64,000 nt of DNA from Lepidostoma basale. Taxonomy: Eukaryota; Arthropoda; Insecta; Trichoptera; Lepidostomatidae. Shown piece by piece: positions 44,191 to 54,800 of the stretch. The DNA lies in NCBI GenBank assembly GCA_022606425.2, contig JAHDVF020000527.1:930001-994000 (forward strand), given 5' to 3'. The first letter of the stretch is position 1. Every line of letters begins with the position of its first letter. A program made the translations under genes and the position numbers. Below the pieces are notes generated by a model. That model was not told the origin of the DNA. It saw only the letters and a list, made by a program, of their open reading frames with translations, and did no database searches.

Positions 44191-44643
44191 ATTTAAAATG
44201 CATATTTTTTAAATCTTCGTACAATATCAAAACATCATATTTATTCTTCATATGCCATATTTAGGTATCCCGACATTGACAACAAATTCTGTAAATACTT
44301 ATCTGTCTTGCGCCGCCTGAAATAATTACTCCACCTCCTCTTTTCCAGTACAATCTTTGATGTTGCGCAGCCAAGATGTTTGGCTTTAGCCAGGACTACG
44401 TTGTCCTTTAATTTTGCACATTAACATAAGTTGGAAGATCTAGTATATGTCTCCACTCAAGATGGGATCCAGAAGGAAATCATACAAACCGTAATACAAT
44501 TTAACAATTTTATGCTGTAATCCTCAGGACTTCTTAATTCCTGATGAAATATGTGCAGGGTATGCGAAGCATTCGGGTAGGAGAGGAATCGGGCTTTATT
44601 GTATAAACAGCCATAGAAAGAGCCATCTTAGGAATAAGCCTAA

Positions 44644-45410
44644 GATAATCAAATGATTTTACTGAAATCTCTTGATGGAAGTTCATTTTAAATAATAATT
44701 AAATAAAACGATGTTTTTTAACTACTTCCACTCACTGGCATCGACAGACTGGTAACACTATTGTAAACTTAGTCCTTTATATACATACAGATCAGGGGTG
44801 GTAAACATGATTCTATACAAAAATAATCTTCAAATATTTATGTAAAATTTTTCTGAATTTAACTCTTGGTATTACAGGTATTCTTGGAGGTTCGTATTTA
44901 ACACAATGGGTTTTAATTATTATTATCTCTTACATATTCATATATAATGTTTGAAAAAATGGTAATTTTGTTTTAATTATTACTGAATTTAAATATTATA
45001 TGTTATAGTTCGTTGTTATGTCGTATGTTATAGTTCAACCTTACGGACCAAGAACTATAACATATAATATTTAAATTCAGTAATAATTAAAACAAAATTA
45101 CCATTTTTTCAAACATTACATATGAATATGTAAGAGATAATAATAATTAAAACCCATTGTATTAAATTATCATTACCTCCAAGAATACCTGTAATACCAA
45201 GAGTTAAATTCAGAAAAATTTTACATAAATATTTGAAGATTATTTTTGTATAGAATCATGTTTACCACCCCTGATCTGTACGTATATAAAGGACTAAGTT
45301 TACAATAGTGTTACCAGTCTGTCGATGCCAGTGAGCCTGGCGAAACCGGTCGCTGTCTAAATAAAGACAAAAGTGGAAGTAGTTAAAAAACATCGTTTTA
45401 TTTAATTATT
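44644..45410 (-). mobile_element. 767 bp near-perfect palindrome, family 6, with 10 bp target-site duplication
   Basis: The direct repeat ataagcctaa flanks it exactly (44634-44643 and 45411-45420). Arms of roughly 290 bp (44745-45020 against 45045-45345) are almost identical. On - the 3' end (plus 44644-44690) is the MNFHQEISVKSFDYL start. The right arm keeps a ribozyme-like core (45313-45357). Confidence 0.8.
45313..45357 (+). ncRNA. Hammerhead-like motif (A6 changed)
   Basis: CAGT, CTGTCGA, T, stem II GCCAG/CTGGC, GAA, ACCGGT, C17, GCTG. Stem I CAGT/GCTG pairs with one G-U. The core has U at position 6. Confidence 0.45.
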
Positions 45411-45423
45411 ATAAGCCTAAAAG

Positions 45424-45740
45424 ACAGTCAGAAAGGATACGGTGAGAGAAAAAACAAAGGTCACTGACATCATCCACCGGGTGGAGACTCTAAAATGGCA
45501 ATGGGCAGGTCACATAGCCAGAAGCTCAGATGAAAAATGAACAAGAAGACTGCTGACTTGGAGACCGTGGGCGGCAAAGAGAAGTGCAGGGTGACCGCAA
45601 CTACGGTGGAAGGATGATCTGAACAGACACGTCGGATTAACCTGGATGCAGTCTGCACAGGACAGAGTGACATGGAAGCGAATGGAGGAGGCTTTTGTCC
45701 AGGAGTGGACGGGAATAGGCTGAGGAAGAAGAAGAAGAAG
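45424..45740 (+). mobile_element. LINE RT tail with GAA-run 3' end
   Basis: VTDIIHRVETLKWQWAGHIA, RSSDEK stop, TRRLLTWRPWAAKRSAG, GLTWMQSAQDRVTWKRMEEA, FVQEWTGIG stop, then (gaa)n. Confidence 0.68.
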
Positions 45741-45829
45741 AAGCTATAAACACCAAAAAGACAAATTAGATGGCATTTGGCAGAGCAGACTACTCTAGCT
45801 CATAGCGTAATTGTGACTAAGGAATGAAC

Positions 45830-46130
45830 AAGGAATGAGAACCAATTCAAATACCTGGGCAGTACAATTACTAAGTCAGTAGACCCAGATGTGAAAGTAA
45901 AATGCAGGATCAAAATGGCCTGTGACACATTCAACAAAATGTGGACAATATTCTGTAATGACAAACTAAATTTGAAACTTGGGCTGAAATGTTATTTCTG
46001 GTCTGTTCTGTTGTATAGTTTGGAAACCTGGACTCTGAAAGTGCATACTATGAACCAGTTAGAGGCAATCCAATTGTGGCTACATAGAAGAAAACATTAC
46101 ATAAATAAAACAAATAATGAGATTAAATCA
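45830..46130 (+). mobile_element. LINE RT fragment
   Basis: FKYLGSTITKSVDPDVKVKC, RIKMACDTFNKMWTIFCNDK, ETWTLKVHTMNQLEAIQLWL. Truncated at both ends. Confidence 0.65.
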
Positions 46131-46199
46131 TTTATTATAAGACCACAATGGTTGATGCACTTTAAGCAAACAAGATACGAACAATAAATGGTGGAATGT

Positions 46200-46985
46200 T
46201 ATATTTTAAAAAGATTAAAAAACAGTAAGTTGAATATTATTTAGTCATACTTACGAACAATTTTACATTTAATAATGAGTATGTAGAAATAATATAGAAA
46301 CACTGGTGTTTAAAAATAATAAATTACTTTAATTAAATTAGTTTGAATCACAATATAACTTGGACATATAACTTGGAAATAATTTAAACATGGAGCTAAA
46401 ATACTGTTAAAGGAACCTAAAATTACGTATTTCAAATTAGATTAATTGTTGCAGCAGACAATTTAATCGACAGCACAGTTCGAATAATAAAACAAAACAA
46501 ACTTACTCGTAGTTGTAATTTCATAACTTTTTAAATGCATTAAAAATAATTAAACATAATTATATATTATGAGCTGTTGGCAGTGATAATATTAATAAAA
46601 CGATTCAAAATACTTGCGCAGAAAGCAAGATCATTTATTAAGAATATTAAATGCAACTTATTCGATTCTATAATATATTATATATTTATTTTAAAACAAG
46701 ATGTGTTTCATACAAAAATTTATTATAAAATTCTGATGTGATCTATTTTTATTGTAAATGTTTGTGTTTAATGATTTATAGAAACATAATTCTGCTCAAA
46801 TAGATAAAATGTGAAAAATACTAATTAATTTGACATTACAACCAAAGTAATGATAGAGGATCATATAAAACTGTAGAGTATCCATTTCAAACAGATGATA
46901 GGGAATTTTTCCAAATCGATGTTCAGTCAATCAGGCTATATGTAAATAAGTCAAAGAAGAAATAATTAGATATAGTTTGTGATTT
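46200..46985. other. No gene recognised
   Basis: AT-rich. Confidence 0.4.
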
Positions 46986-46989
46986 ACAT

Positions 46990-47240
46990 ATGAATGAAAA
47001 TATTGGTTTTTCCAACGTTGAGAATATTTTTTTTAACATGCTTATAAATTATTAAAACTTCATCATCAGGAAAACTAAAATAACTGAATAACCTGACTGA
47101 GAACCTTTTAAAACGAATAACTGAGAACCTTTTAAAACATGTTAAAACAAACATTGGAAAAAATGTGTTTTAATTTATATTTAAATTATAATTATGGAAT
47201 TCCAAAGTGTTAATGCCTTAAGTTTATCAAAAGGCATGTT
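46990..47240 (+). mobile_element. Family 5 element, degraded
   Basis: The minus core CTGATGA, T, GAAG... near 47060 is damaged. The 3' end is ATG frame MEFQSVNALSLSKG, matching 9518. Confidence 0.5.
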
Positions 47241-47254
47241 GGATGCTTGTTTGA

Positions 47255-47425
47255 GACTTCGTGAAGATAGGAAGAAACAGAGGGAGACCCCTACATGATA
47301 GTCTGACGATGTAAAAATAATTGCTGGTGACTGGATGCAGAAGGCGCAAGATAGGTGTAGTTGGAGAAGATAGGGAAGGCCTATGTCCAGCAGTGAACAA
47401 CATCAGCGGTTTAATAGGTTGTTTA
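47255..47425 (+). mobile_element. LINE RT tail fragment
   Basis: AGDWMQKAQDRCSWRR then agcagtgaac: the common insect LINE C-terminus. Confidence 0.45.
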
Positions 47426-47865
47426 TCATTTAACGCAAATACATATCATAAATTAAGTGTGAATTCTCTGTTTGTCATTTTAACTACTTTCTTATATTTA
47501 ATATTTTTCATTAATAAATTAAAATTCATATTTGATTAATAAGCTAAGCATTTAGTATTCCAAGCCTTAATGATTAATATAAAAATATAAGTCTTTTGTA
47601 ATTTCAAATCATTATTAAACAGTGTGGTAAAGCATCTTTCATCATATTAGACTAAATATGATATATCACATCACGGGTGATGCACCGGGTTTTGTATAAA
47701 AACAATTACAACATTATACTATGTTCATTCAGCCTAATATAATGCTATCTATGCCACCTTAATCAAGACCAATTTATACATAAAAAAAATCATGTTACAT
47801 ATTCCAAAATAATTACATAAAAAAAGGATTTTCGCAGTTATATTCAAAATAATGAATTTCATATA

Positions 47866-48433
47866 CAGTAAAAGTCTGTTAATTCATATAACCATAGGAC
47901 AAAAACGGCTAAAATTTAAAGATGTTTGCTGACCAATCGCAACGTGTTGCTCGCTGACCAATCATGACCGAAATAATGTGTCAAGCGCGCGTATTTTGAA
48001 TATTTTCGACGTACATTGCGGAAAAAAAATGTACTAAAATATATCGGGACTGAAAAAATTACACGTAAATGGCGGGAAAATGTAAATCCGGGTTTCACTG
48101 TATTCATTTTTGTATAGGTTTTTTTTATTCGTATGAGATGCCTGTCTTAATAGGATTCTTTTAACCAATAAAAATGTTAATTTTGATTTCAAACTGCCAT
48201 TTGACCCACAAAAACGTCGTTATGCTATCCAAACACCTTTGTTATTATTATTATGAGCACTTGACATTATAATTATAATATTATTTCGACAGAACGAAAA
48301 AATGGCCGCGATGTTCCAAGCCGCAGCAGTTGGCGCAATTTTTTTTTTTTTTTTTAGTGATCGCGTAATTTGTAATTCGAATTTTTTGGGGAAATCCGGT
48401 CCCTTGAATTTTTGAATTATCGGACTTTTACTG
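47866..48433. mobile_element. pogo/Tigger-like non-autonomous element, 568 bp
   Basis: Ends CAGTAAAAGTCTGTTAATTC and the complement of CAGTAAAAGTCCGATAATTC, flanked by TA on both sides (47864-47865, 48434-48435). A further similar end (complement of cagtgaaacccgg) lies inside near 48090, suggesting a composite. Confidence 0.7.
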
Positions 48434-48722
48434 TAATTGAATTAATTTTTTATGAGTCCATCTAAAATGACATTAGAGATTTATCAATACTATTCACAAT
48501 TTTTAGACTGTTTTGTCACCATCGCTGACATCAACTGTATTGGACGGTCTGTGGAAGTCAGCAATGACGATGAAAAAATTAAAGATATGCATAGAATTAA
48601 TTATATTGGAACAATAGATTTATAATTAAACAATTCAGCAAGTCTAGATTCATAAGGCTTCGCCGTCTTTTTTAAGCTACCGTTAATGGGGAATAAGGGA
48701 TATCACATTTTATTTAGGATGA

Positions 48723-48842
48723 TTATGAAGCCTTGTAATAACTGGTTATTCTTGTGCCAGCCATTTGATCCTTTCCAACTTTCTTCCCGTTTACCACCAT
48801 CACCATCGGATTGTCGACTCGGATTGATTCAAACTTGTATTC
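48723..48842 (-). CDS. TTC5: TTC5 terminal coding exon (OB-fold end)
   Basis: Acceptor tttttag, then EYKFESIRVDNPMVMVVNGK and a short tail ending SYYKAS, TAA at 48725-48723. An AATAAA on the minus strand (48714-48709) follows the stop within about 10 nt and may be the poly(A) signal. The exon has no convincing ORF of its own length; it was found by extending the splice pattern. Confidence 0.82.
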   Translation of the reverse strand, partial: EYKFESIRVDNPMVMVVNGKKVGKDQMAGTRITSYYKAS

Positions 48843-51800
48843 CTAAAAATAAAACAAGAACATTTTGCAAATAAAACAAATGCTAAAAATAATTATGAAA
48901 GACATGTGCACTAGTGACATCTATGAAACATTAGAAAAATATTATTTGCGCGCAGCGAAGACGCAAACCACATATTGCTATCTACTTTACCGACAGTATT
49001 TTTTATCTCGAATCGTTTTGTAAAACAAAATTGAGATACTGAATAAATTTAAAAACGTTAATGGGTAAATAAAATGGATATACCTTGTCTTTGTAAGTGA
49101 AACACTGGTGTGTAACAAATGGCTCTGGAATAGCTATTGTGTCCCCAATAATAACACCTTTACCATCTGCCAGGTTGTAGACAGTGACTGCCATACAAGT
49201 CCCTTGTGAATCCACAATGCAGAATGTGCTACAACACAAAAAAGAGTTAATTAATAAATAAAATAAGAGATTTTCCATAAATAATATTACGGATAATAGA
49301 TAATATGTTATTTTTTTTTACATAAAAACTGAATGAAAATAATTTTATTCTTATAAATGACATCAACAAGTATATTTCGGTTATTAATTTCATAATAAAA
49401 TATAATTAATCACAGTTGATTTCACATTATTTATTACAAAATATTACAATATTTTAACATCTGTCAATACCTACAAAATGGCAGAACGCGCTTGTAAACA
49501 AACTCGTCGCGCTTGTAATATTACATCAAATGAGGATGAAATACAGCGAATACTTTTGGAAAATGGCAGTGAGAATGAAGTTGATGAATATATTAGTGAT
49601 TCTGGTGATTTTACGCCTTCGAACACTTGATAGAAATGACCAATGCTTAGCTTCCTTTCTAATAATGCGGAGATACTCCAAGGGTTACAATAAGATATTT
49701 TTTTACTTGGTAGACATGGCATTATTCAATACATATGCGTTGCATAAAAATATCTCCGAATGTAAAGAGAGTTTCATACGGTGACTAAAGGATTGATGTA
49801 GCTGAGAGAATTTTTGAGCACATTACCCTGCCATCATACAAGCGCCGTGGAAGAGTTTCAGGAGGAGTATGCCCTTTGCGGCTACAAGCATTGCAATGGG
49901 CACACATTCCTAGGCAAATTCCACCAAATCCAGTTAAACTAAACCCATCGAGATTATGCAAAATGTGATCCTTGAAGAAAAAGAAGAGCGAATCTCGGTG
50001 GGAATGTGAGAAATGTTTGGTGGCTCTCCACATGCCAGAATGCTTTATAGCCTATCACAGCCTTCCAAAAACTACCTGGGGATGAACCATAATGATCCAG
50101 CTTACCAACAAAAAAAGTATGCTTTTATGTTTTACCATTATTATTTTGTGTGTAATTTATCTTAATGTTGTTATTGTAATAAAAAATGGGTTCAAAATTA
50201 ATTACTGTGTTGTACGAACAAATTATGTCTCCTTAATAGTGGTGCAATGGGTTAACTTAGTAAACACTTACAATGGAACGGTTCTCTCATTCCTGATAGA
50301 GCAGACTACTTTCCCCAGAATCACAATCTCCGGGTTCATTTCTACTTTTAAATCAGCGAGTGGAGTGCGCTCAAGCTTTATACTTTGATTTCCGCTGGTG
50401 TACTTGCCATCTGAGTACGGACCCATTTGTTTATTGTCCAATTGCTGTAAACATTAAATAAATTATGTCACTAAATCTACTGTTTAACCCCCATTGTGCA
50501 GAAAAAAATATCTCAAACTGTAGTTGGTTACATTTACAGCACAGACAGTCCAAGTTCATGGTAATATTATGTACAATTTAGTAGTAAGGAACTAAAGTAA
50601 AATGGTTTTTATGATACATTCTAAAATATGAGCTGTAAAATGTAGCCAGCCGCACTTTAAGAGCTAAGCATTAAGACAAATCTTTAAAAAAAATAACTTA
50701 ATATTCCCAGGAAACAAATCTAGTACTATTATTATTACTTATTAGAATTATCAATTTTAAGCCATGTTGGTAAGGTCACCATAAAATTAAATACATACTT
50801 AGGTTTGACACAAAAGAAGTGACAGATTTGTTTTCTTTCTTTACAAGGGCATTGCATCATGAATATTTGTCAAAGATATAAAAAAATACATAATCTCGAT
50901 TTTTACGACAATTGCGTGAGAACATCTGTCATAAGAGACCAGGATTATGGGATTACAACTCATGGATTTGCATCACAATAATGCACCAACATCACGGTTT
51001 GCTAGTCATTAATTAATTTTTGGGGATAAAACATGACCATAGTGCTGCAAATCTCCACATTCACCAGATTAAGCTCCCTGTGACTTCTTTCTCTATTTAA
51101 ACTTCAAAGAGCATCGAAAGAACAATGTTTTTGTACCATAGATAAATATAAACAAAAATCATAGTAGTAGCTGAATAAAAGAGAGCTTTTAAGTGTTTTT
51201 AACAATGGAAAACACAATGGTAATATGTAGTACATTATATTCAACAAGAATTACTTTAAAAACAAAAATGAAATCAATAAAACTAGATTGCCGTATGTTA
51301 ATTTGGAGAATGCATTATCTACTTCTACGAGTTACAAAATTAGTTGAATACAAAGAGTTTTTGATGAGTTTTGATATTTGATTCTAGTCACTATTACAAA
51401 TATGCATGAACTATCTATTGCCAACTATACCGTCAATTATACTCCGATTTTGATAGGTCCAATTGAAGACATAAATGATTATTATTTATTTGTTACTTGT
51501 ATCATTTGCTGTAACCGCTTTCCTTTTATCTTGCCCTTGGTCTTGGCCAGTTCGTCTAGTTCCTGAATATAGCTGAGTAGTTTCTGCATTTCAATGGGAG
51601 GATCTTCCCAAGTCGGGTCCAGGGCTATAGCCTTGGAGAAGGAATCTAACGCCTGGGAGAATTCTTCCTCATAAATCAATGCCTGAAAATAAAATCCAAG
51701 ATATTTCTATCCATTTGCTCAATCTTTAGCGCATTTAGAAGTGAACGAATTATTTAATATTGATAAAAACGACAGTTTTCTTAAAGTTTCTCACATTCTT

Positions 51801-54800
51801 ACGCTGCCATCATGTGCGAAGTTATTTAAACGTGGAAAAGAAGTTAACAGATGAAAATCATCGCCAAGATTGAACGTCTCGAAGATTGAATTTGATAATG
51901 CCGTATTAACCACTTAATGCTCGGTTTTTTTATTCATAAAAATAGAACCAAAAATATCAGGTGATTTTGTTATTTATTTAGAGAATTTACATTAATTAAA
52001 AGTTATCCAGTTCAAAAAATAGACGAACTCAGATTGTAAGTTTACCTTATTTAACGCAAAGAAGTGGAAACGCGCAAGCAGTGCTCGGGTTGGCGCGATA
52101 CGATACATGCGCCGCGCGCGAACACTGCTCGTTCAAAAGCATTAAGTGGTTAAAGTGGTTAAAATGTCACTCCCATATAATTTTAAAAAACTTCTAGAAT
52201 GCTGACATGTTGTCAATAGCTTTTAATTTGAAACAGTTGTTAATTGGGTTGAATCTATGACGACCTTCATGGCCTAGTGGTAAGTGCTTTCTGCCACCCC
52301 GAAGGTCCCAGGTTTGATTCGCGGCAATGGCAGTGTGATTGTCACACTATCTTTGGTCTGGTGCAGAAATCACGTGACAATAAAATGACGATAGTTTAGT
52401 TAGCATCTTCTACAGCGCCCTTGAGATGAGTAATTCATAAAAATGGCACTCTATAAATTATCCAATTTATTATTATTATTATTACCTATCACGAGAATCA
52501 ATATGATAGCTCTACTATTGACATCGAATTGGCTCGCGCTATAATGACGTCAATAGCAATTCAACAAAATAATAATAATAATCTATTGGAAAGATGAAAC
52601 GCATCACATGATGTTAGATTTATATCCATAGAAAAAAAGGACCTGAATGATTTACAGAGAGCTGGAGCCAATTTACATTAGACTTTTGGGTAGTAAAATC
52701 ACAGACCCTATAGAATTTTACATCATAGTTCTTGAAAAAAACTTCTGATAGAGTTTTAAATTGTTAAAATTATAACTAGATGATATAATATAAAAACAAA
52801 TATGAATAATACAAACAATTGCTCTGTTGTAATGTAAATCTGACTGTCCTCTTGCGATTGGATCGTTGAGGGCTTGTCTGTAGGAACGCATGCACAGCTT
52901 GAGGATGTTGGGATCCTGAGCTATGACGAAGAAGGAGCAGAGATAGGCATTGCCCAGAATGCACCAGGACACACCATCTTTGGGATCCAACTGCACGGCC
53001 TCTTTGGCTAGTTCCACGCTCTTATCTATGTTCTTCTGCCTCTCCTGCGATGATGTGGATACCTCTTGTCTTAAGACTATCGACATGTTTCTCAGTGACA
53101 CTTTATTGCGTTTCTGAAATTAAATAATAAAAAAGAATTAATCTATAATAAAAATACAAAGTATTTACTAGCCCTATTGATGAAAATGTCTGTTATCTAG
53201 AAGTTTTATCATATTCAATGGGAGTGTCATGTCATGTGTCTCCTTGATAGGGCATTATCACATGTTTTTAATAATGGCCTAGCAAGGCGAAACACATCAC
53301 TCCCATAAAATATAATAAAACATTTAGATAACTGACTTTTTCATCAATATTAAATATTTAAAATAGAGTTTTACAAAAAACAATAAACACAAAATTAATT
53401 AAAACCGAATTTACATCTATAAAATTAAAACGTGTTACATACAAGTTAAATGATAATGGCTATTTAACTATAAAAAATTATAATGTTATATAAGAAATTT
53501 GAAATCATACAATTATTTTAACTAATTTAGGGTTGATCATATTTTATTTTTTAATTTCTATTTTCATTCACTCAGCATTCCCACAAAACCAAGAAGAAGA
53601 GGTCGCCCAATGGCAACATGGTGGGCCAACATGGAAAAGGAGTTCCAACGCGAGAACCTGACAGTGGAGATGAGTCAAAATATAAAAGTTTGGCGTTTTC
53701 GTACGAGGAGGGCCGACCCCAGATGATGGGAAATGGCAAAGGGAAAGAGAGAATTTCTATTATCATTATTGAATGAGTCATAAGAATTACTTATGTATAT
53801 ACAAATAAATAAATCCTAAATTAAATGCTTGAAACAACAGAGAATTTTGTTAAGGTTGGCTACGTGGAAGAAGTACAAAATCAAAGACAAAAGGAAAACT
53901 TTGAAAAATTGTCAATCCATTTTAAATGCTTACCCCTCCAGAGAAACAGTGTGACAAAATTAAGTGTGTAACAGCTTAGTCAATTAGATTTAAAGTAAAG
54001 TTTTATCTTTCAAAGAATCGCTGTTATGATAAATATGGGAGATGAAAAACATGAGGTTTGAGGAAATGAGGAGGAGGAAAAAACATTAGGTTATGAATGA
54101 AATAAACTCACATGGGGAAGGGCACCAGAAAAACAGTTTTTAGCCTCGGGGAGATTGTTGTCCTTCCAGTAGCATTCCCCCAGCTCATTCCAAGCATCCA
54201 CTAACTTGGGATCCAGTTTCACGGCCTTGCTAAGCGCCTGCATCGCTTTCTGATCATACTTTGGAAGAATATTCAGTGCCCTACCCTTCAGATAAAGGAA
54301 ATTGGCTTTAATAACATCACTAATAGTACTCTCTGAAAAAGATATAAAATAAATTATTTATGCCGGGGTTCTTCAACCTGGGAAGACTGCATGCGACCGT
54401 CTGTAGCAAAATTTATTGCAAAAATCTACTAATTCTAACATAATTAATATACCCCTTTGGGGAGATGTTAGTAAGTTAGTTTTCTACTAATTCAATCACC
54501 ACATAATTTCTAATTCCATAAAATTTTGGCGCATATTAATTTGTTGGTTTTGTTTTCCTTTTTATTAAACCCTTCTTGAAATGCTTAATTAACAATATAG
54601 CAAACACAATAATAATTTTACAATAATAACTATTTATTTCCACTTTCTGAAATAATAAGAAAAGTAACTAACAAACATACTCTCTCAAATTACGAGGTTT
54701 CCTATAAAAATACCACAAATCAAAAAAGTTCTCTGATGTAAGCAAATAAATATTAAATAATACTCTTTGCAGAAGACATTTTTATAATGCTAAGAGCGTA

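Noticed and set aside
49003..49278. 91-codon minus frame taken as a separate small gene
   Set aside because: Only its middle (49228-49084) is coding, as TTC5 exon 7; both ends read through splice sites.
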